From: Vibrio xiamenensis
GTDB lineage: Bacteria > Pseudomonadota > Gammaproteobacteria > Enterobacterales > Vibrionaceae
DNA length: 64,000 bases
Direction: 5' to 3'
Assembly (NCBI RefSeq): GCF_900100015.1
Contig: NZ_FNDD01000015.1
Span: 1-64,000, forward strand
The position numbers and the translations under genes were made by a program. The notes below the pieces were generated by a model. The model did no database searches. It had not been told where the DNA came from and worked only from the letters and a program-made list of their open reading frames with translations. Position 1 is the stretch's first letter. Each line of letters opens with the position of its first letter. Below are positions 29,148-39,126 of the stretch, in pieces.

Positions 29148-30572
29148 TTATTTTTTCTTCGCTTTCGCGTTTGGAAGGTCGGTAATCGTGCCTTCAAACA
29201 CTTCTGAAGCTAGACCAACAGATTCATGCAAGGTTGGGTGAGCGTGAATCGTCAATGCGATGTCTTCTGCATCACACCCCATTTCAATCGCTAGACCGAT
29301 TTCGCCAAGAAGCTCACCACCGTTGGTACCAACAATCGCACCACCGATAACACGATGAGTCTCTTTATCGAAGATAAGCTTAGTCATACCGTCTGCACAA
29401 TCAGATGCGATTGCACGACCTGACGCAGCCCATGGGAATGTCGCCACTTCGTATTTAAGACCTTCAGCTTTCGCTTCTTTTTCAGTCTTACCAACCCAAG
29501 CCACTTCTGGCTCAGTGTACGCGATTGACGGAATCACTTTAGGGTCGAAGTAGTGTTTCTTACCAGCAATCACTTCTGCGGCTACGTGGCCTTCATGCAC
29601 GCCTTTATGAGCAAGCATTGGTTGACCAACGATATCACCGATAGCGAAGATGTGCGGTACGTTAGTACGCATTTGCTTATCAACATTGATAAAGCCACGC
29701 TCATCCACTTCAAGACCGGCTTTTTCAGCTTCAAGCAATTTACCGTTTGGTACACGACCGATAGCAACAAGAACGGCATCGTAACGCTCAGCTTCTGCTG
29801 GCGCTTTTTTGCCTTCCATTGAAACGTAGATACCATCTTCTTTCGCTTCAACAGCGGTAACTTTGGTTTCTAGCATCAAGTTGAATTTGTCTTTAATGCG
29901 CTTGGTGTACACCTTAACGATGTCTTTATCGGCTGCAGGAATCACTTGGTCGAACATTTCAACCACGTCGATTTGCGAACCTAGAGAGTGGTATACCGTA
30001 CCCATTTCTAGACCGATGATACCACCGCCCATGATCAGCAGTTTTCCAGGAACTTCTTTCAGTTCAAGTGCATCTGTTGAGTCCCAAATACGTGGGTCTT
30101 CATGTGGAATGAATGGCAGTTTGATTGGGCGAGAACCTGCAGCAACGATCGCGTTGTCAAAGTTAACAACAGTTTTACCGTCTTCACCTTCAACTTCGAT
30201 GCTGTTAGGACCGGTAAATTTACCAAGACCGTTCACAACGTTAACTTTACGCATCTTAGCCATACCGCCAAGACCGCCAGTCAATTGGTTGATCACTTTT
30301 TCTTTCCACAAACGCACTTTGTCGATGTCAGTTTGTGGTTCGCCAAAGACAATACCGTGCTCTGCAAGGGCTTTTGCTTCTTCAATTACTTTTGCAACGT
30401 GAAGCAAAGCTTTCGATGGGATACAACCCACGTTTAGACACACGCCGCCAAGCGTGCTGTAGCGTTCGATAAGAACAGTGTCCAGACCTAAGTCTGCACA
30501 ACGGAATGCAGCGGAGTAACCAGCAGGACCGGCACCAAGTACAACCACTTGGGCTTTAATTTCTTTGCTCAT
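29148..30572 (-). CDS. lpdA: Dihydrolipoyl dehydrogenase (E3)
   Basis: FAD-dependent E3 of pyruvate and 2-oxoglutarate dehydrogenase complexes; reoxidises lipoamide with NAD+. 474 residues. FAD-binding VVVLGAGPAGYSAA (about 9-22), redox disulfide Cys45/Cys50 in GGVCLNVGC, NAD-binding GGGIIGLEMG, second FAD motif IGDIVGQPMLAHKG, and the active-site HAHPTLHES near the C-terminus. It lies 254 bp after aceF, a gap big enough for its own promoter, as in E. coli where lpdA is also transcribed independently. Confidence 0.97.
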   Translation of the reverse strand: MSKEIKAQVVVLGAGPAGYSAAFRCADLGLDTVLIERYSTLGGVCLNVGCIPSKALLHVAKVIEEAKALAEHGIVFGEPQTDIDKVRLWKEKVINQLTGGLGGMAKMRKVNVVNGLGKFTGPNSIEVEGEDGKTVVNFDNAIVAAGSRPIKLPFIPHEDPRIWDSTDALELKEVPGKLLIMGGGIIGLEMGTVYHSLGSQIDVVEMFDQVIPAADKDIVKVYTKRIKDKFNLMLETKVTAVEAKEDGIYVSMEGKKAPAEAERYDAVLVAIGRVPNGKLLEAEKAGLEVDERGFINVDKQMRTNVPHIFAIGDIVGQPMLAHKGVHEGHVAAEVIAGKKHYFDPKVIPSIAYTEPEVAWVGKTEKEAKAEGLKYEVATFPWAASGRAIASDCADGMTKLIFDKETHRVIGGAIVGTNGGELLGEIGLAIEMGCDAEDIALTIHAHPTLHESVGLASEVFEGTITDLPNAKAKKK

Positions 30573-30786
30573 TTTGACCTCTTGTAGTCATTATCCCTAA
30601 CAGGCTGAGTGGGTATTGATTTTGTAGGTTTAAAGTAATTTATGGGCTTTAACCGAGATTTCAGACCGTCAACAGTTTACAGAGATGTTAATGGTGTGAA
30701 AAGTAAATCCATTTAGCCTGTGAGCCAGACAACAATTCGATTGTGAAAACCTGAGCCTTCAACGAATTGTCATCAAATTCAATTAG

Positions 30787-30812
30787 TAGAGGCGGCTTAG
30801 TTGCCGCCTCTA
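30787..30812 (-). terminator. Hairpin after aceF
   Basis: Arms TAGAGGCGGC (30787-30796) and GCCGCCTCTA (30803-30812), loop TTAGTT. The T-tract on the minus strand is poor (CTAATTTGA), so partial read-through into lpdA is likely. Confidence 0.6.
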
Positions 30813-30826
30813 AGTCATCTATTCTA

Positions 30827-32701
30827 TTACAGAACTAGACGACGAATGTCAGATAGACATGCGTTCAAGTAGCTAATGAAACGCGCACCTTCTGCACCGT
30901 CGATCACACGGTGGTCGTATGATAGAGATAGCGGAAGTTGTAGGCGTGGAGCAAACTCTTTGCCGTTCCACACAGGTTTCATTTCAGACTTAGACACACC
31001 TAGGATGCCGACTTCAGGTGCATTTACGATTGGTGTAAATGCAGTACCGCCGATACCACCAAGGCTTGAGATAGTGAAGCAGCCACCTTGCATATCAGAA
31101 GCGGTCAGTTTACCTGCACGCGCTTTCTTCGATACAACCATTAGCTCTTCAGAAAGCTCGTAGATACCTTTCTTGTTCACATCTTTGAACACAGGAACCA
31201 CTAGGCCGTTTGGTGTATCCACTGCGATGCCCACGTTTACGTATTTCTTCAGAATCAAGCTCTCGCCATCTTCAGATAGAGAAGAGTTAAACGCTGGGAA
31301 TTCTTCAAGCGCTTTCGCCACAGCTTTCATGATGAACACAAGTGGAGTGATCTTCATGCCTGAGTCTTTCTTCGCTTCAATCGCATTTTGCTCTTTACGG
31401 AAGTTTTCAAGCTCAGTGATGTCTGCGTTATCCCATTGTGTAACGTGAGGGATCATCACCCAGTTACGGTGTAGGTTCGCGCCAGAGATCTTCTTGATAC
31501 GTGATAGCGGTTGAACTTCAGTGTCACCAAACTTGCTGAAATCAACTTTCGGCCAAGGAAGCAGACCAAGAGCACTGCCGTCGCCTTTACCTGATGCACC
31601 CGCACCAGACTCAAGACGCTTAAGCGCTTCTTTCACGTAGTTTTGCACGTCTTCTTTGAGGATACGGCTCTTACGACCAGTACCTTTAACCTTAGCAAGG
31701 TTAACACCAAATTCACGAGCTAGACGACGTACAACTGGAGATGCGTGTGCATAGTCGTTGTTTTCTTGGAAATCACCCGCTGCTGCAGGAGCCGACGCTT
31801 TAGGCGCTTCCGCTTTGGCTACTGGTGCCGCCGCTGGAGCTGCAGATTGAGCTGGTGCCACTGCTGGCGCTGCGCCTGCGACTTCAAACACCATGATTAG
31901 AGAACCAGTAGACACTTTATCGCCAGCGGCTACTTTGATTTCTTTAACCACACCTGCAAATGGTGCAGGTACTTCCATTGACGCTTTGTCGCCTTCAACT
32001 GTGATCAAAGATTGCTCTTCTTCCACAGTATCGCCAACAGCAACCATGATTTCAGTGACTTCAACTTCGTCGCCACCGATATCTGGTACGTTCACTTCTT
32101 TGTCTGCTGCCGCTGCTGGCGCTGGCGCAGGAGCCGCTGCTTGTGCAGGTGCTGCTACAGCGCCTGAACCCGCAACTTCAAATACCATGATAAGTGAGCC
32201 AGTCGATACTTTATCGCCTGCGGCTACTTTGATTTCTTTAAGTGTACCTGCGAATGGCGCAGGAACTTCCATAGAAGCTTTGTCGCCTTCTACAGTAATC
32301 AAAGATTGCTCTTCTTCGATAGCATCGCCTACCGCGACCATGATTTCGGTCACTTCAACTTCGTCGCCACCGATATCTGGAACGTGAACTTCTTTAAGCT
32401 CAGCTGCTGCCGGAGCCGCTGCTTGCGCTGGCGCCGCTTCTGCCGCTGGAGCAGGCGCTGCCGCGCCCGCTTCTTCTTCAAAGATCATAATTAAAGAGCC
32501 AGTAGAAACCTTGTCGCCTTCTGCAACTTTGATTTCTTTCACGATACCCGCTGCTGAAGCTGGTACTTCCATAGAAGCTTTGTCGCCTTCCACTGTGATC
32601 AGTGACTGCTCTTCTTCTACCTTGTCACCAACGCTTACGAGAATCTCAGTAACTTCAACCTCATCCGCACCGATGTCTGGTACATTAATTTCGATTGCCA
32701 T
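30827..32701 (-). CDS. aceF: Pyruvate dehydrogenase E2, dihydrolipoyl acetyltransferase
   Basis: Core of the PDH complex that transfers acetyl groups to CoA. 624 residues: three lipoyl domains with lipoylated Lys41, Lys141 and Lys239 (each in [12 protein letters not shown]), joined by Ala/Pro-rich linkers; a peripheral-subunit-binding domain (about 322-362, [16 protein letters not shown]); and the catalytic domain with His597 in DHRVIDG. The second and third lipoyl domains are more alike than either is to the first. AGGTAGGAAAAGCA precedes the ATG, 17 bp after aceE. Confidence 0.97.
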   Translation of the reverse strand: MAIEINVPDIGADEVEVTEILVSVGDKVEEEQSLITVEGDKASMEVPASAAGIVKEIKVAEGDKVSTGSLIMIFEEEAGAAAPAPAAEAAPAQAAAPAAAELKEVHVPDIGGDEVEVTEIMVAVGDAIEEEQSLITVEGDKASMEVPAPFAGTLKEIKVAAGDKVSTGSLIMVFEVAGSGAVAAPAQAAAPAPAPAAAADKEVNVPDIGGDEVEVTEIMVAVGDTVEEEQSLITVEGDKASMEVPAPFAGVVKEIKVAAGDKVSTGSLIMVFEVAGAAPAVAPAQSAAPAAAPVAKAEAPKASAPAAAGDFQENNDYAHASPVVRRLAREFGVNLAKVKGTGRKSRILKEDVQNYVKEALKRLESGAGASGKGDGSALGLLPWPKVDFSKFGDTEVQPLSRIKKISGANLHRNWVMIPHVTQWDNADITELENFRKEQNAIEAKKDSGMKITPLVFIMKAVAKALEEFPAFNSSLSEDGESLILKKYVNVGIAVDTPNGLVVPVFKDVNKKGIYELSEELMVVSKKARAGKLTASDMQGGCFTISSLGGIGGTAFTPIVNAPEVGILGVSKSEMKPVWNGKEFAPRLQLPLSLSYDHRVIDGAEGARFISYLNACLSDIRRLVL

Positions 32702-32718
32702 TGCTTTTCCTACCTTTA

Positions 32719-35379
32719 TTAAGCGTATAGTGGGTTTGTTTTGTCTGCGTCGATGTCGAATTTCTTAATGGCTTCAGCCACAACAGATTTCTCAACATCG
32801 CCACGTTTAGCAAGCTCGTTAAGCGCAGCAACTACAACGTAACCGGCGTTCACTTCGAAGTGACGACGTAGGTTGTCACGGCTGTCTGAACGGCCAAAGC
32901 CATCAGTACCCAACACTTTGTAAGACTCAGCAGGAACGAAAGCACGTACTTGTTCTGCGTAGTTTTTCATGTAGTCCGTTGCAGCAATTGCAGGCTCACT
33001 ACCCATTGCGGTGGTGATGTATGGCACTTGCGCTTCGGCTTCAGGGTGAAGCATGTTGTAACGCTCAGCAGCTTGACCGTCACGAGTCAGTTCGTTGAAT
33101 GACGTTACAGAGTAAACGTCAGACGCGATACCGTAGTCGTCGCTTAGGATTTGTGCAGCTTTGCGTACTTCATTCATGATAGTACCAGAGCTCATTAGCT
33201 GAACTTTCGCTTTATCACCAACATAGCTTTCTAGCTTGTAGATACCTTTACGGATACCTTCTTCAGCGCCTTCTGGCATTGCTGGCATGTGGTAGTTTTC
33301 GTTCATTAGCGTCAAGTAGTAGTAAATGTTCTCTTGATCGCCGTACATGCGACGAATACCGTCTTGCATGATAACTGCAACTTCGTAAGCGAAAGTTGGG
33401 TCGTAAGAGATACAGTTAGGTACTGTGTTCGCTAGAATGTGCGAGTGACCATCTTCGTGCTGTAGACCTTCACCGTTTAGAGTCGTACGGCCAGCTGTTG
33501 CACCAAGTAGGAAACCACGAGCTTGTTGGTCACCTGCCATCCATGCCATGTCGCCAACACGTTGGAAACCAAACATAGAGTAGTAGATGTAGAATGGAAT
33601 CATCGGCAAGTTGTTAGTGCTGTATGAAGTTGCAGCAGCAACCCATGAAGACATAGCACCTAGCTCGTTGATACCTTCTTGTAGAACTTGACCTGAAGTC
33701 GCTTCTTTATAGTAAGAAACGATGTCGCGGTCTTGAGGTGTGTAGTTCTGACCGTGCGGGTTGTAAATACCGATTTGACGGAACAGACCTTCCATACCGA
33801 AAGTACGCGCTTCATCAGCAATGATAGGAACGATGTTTTGACCGATGTTCTTATCTTTTAGCAACACGTTCAATGTACGTACAAACGCCATTGTGGTTGA
33901 GATGTCACGCTTCTGCTCTTCAAGTAGTGGCTTGAATTCATCAACTTGAGGAATCACTAGCTCTTGAGTGAAGTTTGGCAGACGTTGCGGTGTGTAACCG
34001 TGTAGTGCTTTACGACGAGCGTGTAGGTATTCGAACTCTTTTGAACCTTCTTCAAGTTTCAAGTAAGGCAGAGCTTTCACATCTTCGTCAGAGATCAAGT
34101 CTTGTAGGCCTAGACGGTCACGTAGGTGTAGTACGTGAGTCATGTCCATTTTCTTAACTTGGTGCGCGATGTTCTTACCTTCCGCCGCTTCACCCATGCC
34201 GTAACCTTTAACTGTTTTCGCTAGGATAACAGTTGGTTTGCCTTTGGTGTCTTGAGCGTTTTTGAATGCCGCGTAAAGCTTAGATGATTCGTGACCACCA
34301 CGTTTAAGTGCAAAGACTTCGTCGTCCGTCATATCAGCAACAAGCGCTGCTGTTTCTGGGTATTTACCGAAGAAGTGCTCACGTACGTAAGCACCGTCTT
34401 TAGCTTTGAACGTTTGGTAGTCGCCATCGATGGTTTCGTTCATTAGCTGAAGAAGCTTACCAGAAGTATCTTTGGCTAATAGAGAATCCCAGTTGTTACC
34501 CCAAATAACTTTAACTACGTTCCAGCCAGCGCCTTTGAACAGACCTTCAAGCTCTTGAATGATCTTACCGTTACCCATTACAGGGCCGTCTAGACGTTGC
34601 AGGTTACAGTTGATTAGGAAACATAGGTTGTCGAGTTTCTCGCGCGCAGCGAAAGAAATCGCACCACGTGATTCTGGCTCATCCATCTCACCGTCGCCTA
34701 GGAAAGCGTATACACGTTGCTCTGAAGTATCTTTCAGACCACGACCTTCTAGGTATTTAAGGAAACGAGCTTGGTAGATAGAAGCGATTGGACCCAGACC
34801 CATAGATACGGTTGGGAATTGCCAGAATTCAGGCATCAATTTAGGGTGTGGGTATGAAGGCAGACCTTTGCCATCCACTTCTTGACGGAAGTTATCTAGC
34901 TGATCTTCAGTTAGACGACCTTCAACGAATGCGCGAGCGTAGATCCCTGGAGAGATGTGACCTTGATAGTAAACCAAGTCGCCGCCGTCTTTTTCGTTCG
35001 GTGCGCGGAAGAAGTGGTTAAAACATGTCTCATAGAATGCGGCTGAAGATTGGAAAGACGCCATATGGCCGCCTAGCTCTAAATCTTTCTTAGACGCACG
35101 AAGAACGATCATAATTGCGTTCCAGCGAATGATGGAACGAATACGGCGCTCTAGAGTGGTATCACCTGGGTAAGCGGGTTCTTGATCAGCTGGAATCGTG
35201 TTGATGTAGTTAGTGGTGATTCCGGTTGGCATGTCAACACCGTCTAGACGTGCTTTGTCTAGAACTTGCTCTAGTAAGAACTGAGCGCGCTCTACACCTT
35301 CTTCACGTACAACTGACTCAAGGGCTTGTAACCAGTCTTGAGTCTCCAGTGCATCTACGTCATGCTTCATATCAGACAT
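32719..35379 (-). CDS. aceE: Pyruvate dehydrogenase E1, homodimeric
   Basis: Thiamine-diphosphate enzyme that decarboxylates pyruvate and acetylates lipoyl groups on AceF. 886 residues, as in E. coli. The ThDP-binding motif starts at [12 protein letters not shown] (about residue 228) and ends near [10 protein letters not shown]. The transketolase-like middle includes [29 protein letters not shown] precedes the ATG. It is 49 bp downstream of pdhR and is co-transcribed with pdhR and aceF under PdhR control, by analogy with E. coli. Confidence 0.97.
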   Translation of the reverse strand: MSDMKHDVDALETQDWLQALESVVREEGVERAQFLLEQVLDKARLDGVDMPTGITTNYINTIPADQEPAYPGDTTLERRIRSIIRWNAIMIVLRASKKDLELGGHMASFQSSAAFYETCFNHFFRAPNEKDGGDLVYYQGHISPGIYARAFVEGRLTEDQLDNFRQEVDGKGLPSYPHPKLMPEFWQFPTVSMGLGPIASIYQARFLKYLEGRGLKDTSEQRVYAFLGDGEMDEPESRGAISFAAREKLDNLCFLINCNLQRLDGPVMGNGKIIQELEGLFKGAGWNVVKVIWGNNWDSLLAKDTSGKLLQLMNETIDGDYQTFKAKDGAYVREHFFGKYPETAALVADMTDDEVFALKRGGHESSKLYAAFKNAQDTKGKPTVILAKTVKGYGMGEAAEGKNIAHQVKKMDMTHVLHLRDRLGLQDLISDEDVKALPYLKLEEGSKEFEYLHARRKALHGYTPQRLPNFTQELVIPQVDEFKPLLEEQKRDISTTMAFVRTLNVLLKDKNIGQNIVPIIADEARTFGMEGLFRQIGIYNPHGQNYTPQDRDIVSYYKEATSGQVLQEGINELGAMSSWVAAATSYSTNNLPMIPFYIYYSMFGFQRVGDMAWMAGDQQARGFLLGATAGRTTLNGEGLQHEDGHSHILANTVPNCISYDPTFAYEVAVIMQDGIRRMYGDQENIYYYLTLMNENYHMPAMPEGAEEGIRKGIYKLESYVGDKAKVQLMSSGTIMNEVRKAAQILSDDYGIASDVYSVTSFNELTRDGQAAERYNMLHPEAEAQVPYITTAMGSEPAIAATDYMKNYAEQVRAFVPAESYKVLGTDGFGRSDSRDNLRRHFEVNAGYVVVAALNELAKRGDVEKSVVAEAIKKFDIDADKTNPLYA

Positions 35380-35428
35380 GGCGATCTATCCTTCTGTTGG
35401 TTGGATCTACTTAAACGAGCATGACTCT

Positions 35429-36196
35429 TTATGAGTCATTGCCTTGTTGAATTCGACGAAGAGAACGTTCGCGACGAGACTCTTCGCGAGTCAAATCCAA
35501 CAATGTTTCTTCGATATAAGCTAAATGCGAATGACACATTTCGCGCGCCTTGTCAGGCTGACCTGAAACAATCGCATCCACAATGTTAGCTCGGTGTTTA
35601 CTTACTTTCTCCACCACTTCATCGCGGCGGTGTAATAGCTTTAAATTTTGAGAGACGTTCTGCTCTAGCAACGGCGCAAGACTGCGCACGATGTGGAGCA
35701 AGACCACGTTATGAGCGGCTTCGGTAAGGGCAATCAAGAATTCCATGACCGCAGCAGATTCTGCTTCGACATTTTTACTTGCTTGTTGCTCACTGATTCG
35801 CTCTAGACAGGCCTGGATTCGAGCAAAGTCCTCAGAGGTACCACGCAGTGCCGCGAAATACGCTGAGATACCTTCCATCGCATGGCGAGTTTCCAGTAAA
35901 TCGAGCTGCGTTTCTGAATGACTAGACAATAAATTTAGCAAAGGATCGGAAAAGCTCGTCCAAATGTTGTCACTAACGAAAGTGCCACCACCTTGACGAC
36001 GTGTCAGGAGTCGTTTGGCTTCTAAACGCTGAATTGCTTCTCGAATGGAGGGACGAGACACATCAAACTGCTTAGCCAGTTCACGCTCTGGAGGCAACTT
36101 TTGCCCCGCAGAAAGTGTTCCTTCCACAATCAACCGTTCTAACTCTTGTTCGATAACATCTGAGAGTTTTGGCTGACGAATCCTTTGATAAGCCAT
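35429..36196 (-). CDS. pdhR: Pyruvate-responsive GntR repressor PdhR
   Basis: FadR-subfamily repressor of 255 residues. Winged helix-turn-helix at about 8-75 ([31 protein letters not shown]) and an FCD ligand domain from about 95. Pyruvate releases it from operators in E. coli. It starts the pdhR-aceE-aceF unit. Two good PdhR boxes lie upstream (36223-36239 and 36361-36377), so autoregulation is expected. Confidence 0.95.
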   Translation of the reverse strand: MAYQRIRQPKLSDVIEQELERLIVEGTLSAGQKLPPERELAKQFDVSRPSIREAIQRLEAKRLLTRRQGGGTFVSDNIWTSFSDPLLNLLSSHSETQLDLLETRHAMEGISAYFAALRGTSEDFARIQACLERISEQQASKNVEAESAAVMEFLIALTEAAHNVVLLHIVRSLAPLLEQNVSQNLKLLHRRDEVVEKVSKHRANIVDAIVSGQPDKAREMCHSHLAYIEETLLDLTREESRRERSLRRIQQGNDS

Positions 36197-36222
36197 AATT
36201 ATTATTCTGTCACTCTGCTGGC

Positions 36223-36239
36223 AATTGGTAATACCAATT
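36223..36239 (-). promoter_or_regulatory. PdhR operator, proximal
   Basis: AATTGGTAATACCAATT has both half-sites (AATTGGT and ACCAATT) identical to the PdhR consensus. It lies 27 bp upstream of the pdhR start codon, where bound repressor would block initiation or elongation. Confidence 0.85.
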
Positions 36240-36360
36240 TTAAGATGGTGCAGAAATTAACATAATTAAAACGTTTTTGTCCAGCCCAAAATTGACCTAA
36301 GTCATAGAAGAAGTCTAGCCTCAACAGCCCGATAACAATCAAGCATTAAAACAACAATAT

Positions 36361-36377
36361 AAATGGTCTTACCAATT
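36361..36377 (-). promoter_or_regulatory. PdhR operator, distal
   Basis: Minus strand AATTGGTAAGACCATTT matches the E. coli pdhR operator AATTGGTAAGACCAATT at 16 of 17 positions, including the spacer. Its centre is 138 bp upstream of the proximal operator centre. Confidence 0.75.
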
Positions 36378-36500
36378 ACATATTGTAAACAAAAATCGCT
36401 TTTGAGAGCCCGCTGGCACAATATTCGACGTGTTTTAACAAAAGGTGAAGATTCACTACTCAATGTTGTTACACCGAGCCAAAAGACATTAATGAAACCA

Positions 36501-36530
36501 ATAAAAAAGCCAGCAACTGATTGCTGGCTT
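36501..36530 (-). terminator. recJ terminator
   Basis: Arms AAGCCAGCAA (36507-36516) and TTGCTGGCTT (36521-36530), loop CTGA. On the minus strand the stem is followed by a T-run (TTTTTTAT). It lies 28 bp after the recJ stop. Confidence 0.9.
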
Positions 36531-36557
36531 AATTTTTTTATATATTGTTTTGTTCCA

Positions 36558-38297
36558 TTACTTTGCTTCAATATGCTCAATCATTATTTGTAAAGATTGG
36601 TTTCCGCGGAATTCATTAACATCTAACTTATAGGCTAGTCGTACGGTTTTGACCGATGCATCAGGCCAACGGCGCAGGTCGATATTAAAGGCAATACCAT
36701 CCACCGTTATGTTGGTCGGGTGACCTTTGTAAAGCGGTTCGAGCATCAACTTTAGGTGCTTTTCACCGACTAACTTTTGATGCAACACTTTAAATTCACC
36801 ATCAAAAATTGGTTCAGGAAAGGCTTGCCCCCAAGGCCCGGCCGCGCGCAGCATTTCCGCGGTATGCAACGAGAATTGTTCAGGCGTTAGCTCGCCATCA
36901 GACAGCACTATTCCTTTTAAAGCCGCTTCATCGAGGTCTTGTTTAACCGTTTGGTCAAATAGCGTCGCGAAACGCTCAAATTGCGCTTCAGGAATGGTGA
37001 GTCCTGCCGCCATCGCATGACCACCAAATTTGACGATCAAGCCCGGATTCTGAGTGTCGATTTTATCCAACGTATCACGCATATGTAGGCCGGGAATCGA
37101 ACGGCATGAACCTTTAATCATGCCATCGCCACCATCGGCAAATGCAATCACTGGACGGTGAAATTGCTCTTTGATGCGCGAGGCAAGAATCCCGATGACC
37201 CCCTGATGCCAGTCGCGTTGAAACAGAACCAGCCCGTGTGGCAGTTCACTATCAGCGCCAAACTGCAGACGCTCACAAAATGCCATCGCTTCTTGTTTCA
37301 TTCCCGCTTCGATCTCTTTACGGGTTTGATTCAGGCCATCGAGTTCACTTGCCATGCGACGTGCAGCATGAATGTTGTTTGACATTAGCAGTTCGACGCC
37401 AAATGACATATCATCCAAACGCCCAGCGGCGTTGATCCGCGGCCCTAATGCAAAGCCAAAATCGGTGGCAATCATACGCCGAGCATCGCGCTTCGAGACT
37501 TCGATTAAAGCCTGAATACCTGGGCGCGCTTTACCCGCACGAATGCGCTGCAAGCCTTGGTGAACCAAAATACGGTTGTTGTCATCCAGCGGCACTACGT
37601 CAGCGACGGTGCCAAGAGCAACTAGATCAATGAGTTCCATGAGCTTGGGTTCAGCCATGCCCTGCTCGCTGAACCACCCCACCTTGCGCATATGTACGCA
37701 TAACGCCATCATCAAATAAAACGCCACACCGACTCCAGCCAGTGCTTTGGACGGAAATGAGCAAGTCGCAAGGTTTGGATTAACCATGGCATCGGCATTA
37801 GGCAGTTCATGGCCCGGTAAATGGTGATCGGTTACCACCACTTGAATGCCCTGTTGCTTGGCATAACGCACTCCTTCAATTGAAGAGACGCCGTTATCCA
37901 CAGTCATGATCACCTCAACGCCCAGTTCAAGCGCTTGATCGACTACTTCAGGACTCAAGCCATAACCATCTTCAAAACGGTTGGGGACCAGATAATCGAC
38001 GTTATGGCAACCGAGCATACGTAGCGCCAATACCGATAAAGCAGAGCTGGTCGCGCCATCCGCGTCAAAATCGCCGACCACAATGATACGTTTATTCTCT
38101 CGCACCGCGGCGTACAGCAGCTCAACCGCTCGCTCAATCCCATCGAGCATTTGGTAGGACTGCAACGATTTCGCTGCCGTACTCAATTGCTCAATATCAC
38201 GAATGCCGCGACGAATGTAGATTTTGCGAAGTAACTCGGGAATGGTGTCAGGAAGTAAAGAGAGATCTATCTCGGGGCGTTGTTGAATTTCAATCAT
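36558..38297 (-). CDS. recJ: Single-stranded-DNA-specific exonuclease RecJ
   Basis: 5'-3' ssDNA exonuclease in recombination and mismatch repair. 579 residues. DHH phosphoesterase motifs: VVGDFDADGATSSAL (about 75-89) and VVTDHHLPG (about 153-161); DHHA1 domain with KFGGHAMAAGLTI around 395-407. An OB-like C-terminal domain follows. It comes last in the xerD-dsbC-recJ unit, as in E. coli. A short hairpin separates it from dsbC. Confidence 0.96.
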   Translation of the reverse strand: MIEIQQRPEIDLSLLPDTIPELLRKIYIRRGIRDIEQLSTAAKSLQSYQMLDGIERAVELLYAAVRENKRIIVVGDFDADGATSSALSVLALRMLGCHNVDYLVPNRFEDGYGLSPEVVDQALELGVEVIMTVDNGVSSIEGVRYAKQQGIQVVVTDHHLPGHELPNADAMVNPNLATCSFPSKALAGVGVAFYLMMALCVHMRKVGWFSEQGMAEPKLMELIDLVALGTVADVVPLDDNNRILVHQGLQRIRAGKARPGIQALIEVSKRDARRMIATDFGFALGPRINAAGRLDDMSFGVELLMSNNIHAARRMASELDGLNQTRKEIEAGMKQEAMAFCERLQFGADSELPHGLVLFQRDWHQGVIGILASRIKEQFHRPVIAFADGGDGMIKGSCRSIPGLHMRDTLDKIDTQNPGLIVKFGGHAMAAGLTIPEAQFERFATLFDQTVKQDLDEAALKGIVLSDGELTPEQFSLHTAEMLRAAGPWGQAFPEPIFDGEFKVLHQKLVGEKHLKLMLEPLYKGHPTNITVDGIAFNIDLRRWPDASVKTVRLAYKLDVNEFRGNQSLQIMIEHIEAK

Positions 38298-38305
38298 AAT
38301 TTATA

Positions 38306-38326
38306 AGGCAGGCGAATCGCCTGCCT
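38306..38326 (-). promoter_or_regulatory. Intercistronic hairpin between dsbC and recJ
   Basis: Near-perfect palindrome: AGGCAGGCGA (38306-38315), one base, TCGCCTGCCT (38317-38326). Minus-strand sequence after it has no T-run, so an mRNA-processing or partial attenuation role is more likely than full termination. Confidence 0.5.
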
Positions 38327-38336
38327 GTCCAATCTG

Positions 38337-39119
38337 TTAAATTTTTTGTAACTCTTTGAGCAGTTGCTCTGGTGGCAGGTAGCCGCCAATCATTTTGCCG
38401 TTAGGCAAGAAAATCGCTGGTGTACCCGTAATGCCTAGCTGCTGGCCAAGGTCATGGTGGTGTTTAACCAGTTGCTTACACTGTTCGATGTTCGCGCTTG
38501 GCTCAGGTACTTGGCGCTTCGTTTTCGCTGCATCTAAGGCCGCTTTTTTGTCATCCGCACACCAAATTGCCGCCATGTTGTCCGCAACCGGTCCTGTTGC
38601 GCCTTGGCGAGGAAATGCCATGTAGCGCACAGTAATACCTAAATCATTGTACTGTTTCATTTGGCTGTGCAAACGCACACAGTAACCACAGGTAATATCA
38701 GTAAAGACAGTGACCACGTATTTTTCTTTATCGGCTTTATATTCAATAGTTTGATCGCTAAGTTCAGCCAGTTTCTTGGCATTCATTGGCGCTTGGCGTT
38801 TAGCCAATACGTCTTCGTAGTGGCCTTGAGCATCTAACTGATAAAGCGTACCGGCAATAAAGTATTGCCCGTCTAATGACGAAAATAGAATGCCGCCGTT
38901 GGTTTTGACTTCCAACAATCCGGGAATATCAGCTGCAGTAATATCAATAATTTGCAGCCCCATACCACTGAAGCGCTGAGTCAGCTGCGCTTTATCAAAG
39001 CTTTGCTCTGCAGTGGCAGCCTTGCTGCTTGGCGCTGTGGTTTCTTCAGCGTTACACGCCGCTACAAAGAGAGGCAAAGAAAATAAAGCCAGTCGGCGAA
39101 TGACAGTGGAAAATTTCAT
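38337..39119 (-). CDS. dsbC: Thiol:disulfide interchange protein DsbC, with lipobox
   Basis: Periplasmic disulfide isomerase. 260 residues. N-terminal dimerisation domain, linker helix, and a thioredoxin fold with the active site CGYC (in TDITCGYCVRL) plus a second, structural cysteine pair (AIWC ... IEQC). The export signal is unusual: MKFSTVIRRLALFSLPLFVAAC ends in a lipobox-like VAAC with Cys22 followed by Asn, so the protein may be lipidated, unlike soluble E. coli DsbC. It starts 7 bp after xerD and precedes recJ. Confidence 0.95.
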   Translation of the reverse strand: MKFSTVIRRLALFSLPLFVAACNAEETTAPSSKAATAEQSFDKAQLTQRFSGMGLQIIDITAADIPGLLEVKTNGGILFSSLDGQYFIAGTLYQLDAQGHYEDVLAKRQAPMNAKKLAELSDQTIEYKADKEKYVVTVFTDITCGYCVRLHSQMKQYNDLGITVRYMAFPRQGATGPVADNMAAIWCADDKKAALDAAKTKRQVPEPSANIEQCKQLVKHHHDLGQQLGITGTPAIFLPNGKMIGGYLPPEQLLKELQKI

Positions 39120-39126
39120 AATAATT

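Larger units (their letters stand above)
36197..36557. other. Intergenic region pdhR/recJ
   Basis: 361 bp with no convincing gene. It holds the upstream control region of pdhR, two PdhR boxes, an ACAATAT/ATATTGT inverted repeat (36354-36360 and 36380-36386) flanking the distal box, and the recJ terminator at 36501-36530. A 92-codon minus-strand frame (36302-36580) runs through the terminator and the recJ end and is not credible. Confidence 0.6.

Noticed and set aside
36302..36580. 92-codon minus-strand frame in the pdhR-recJ gap
   Set aside because: It passes through the recJ terminator, the recJ 3' end and a PdhR box; no homology or ribosome binding site.
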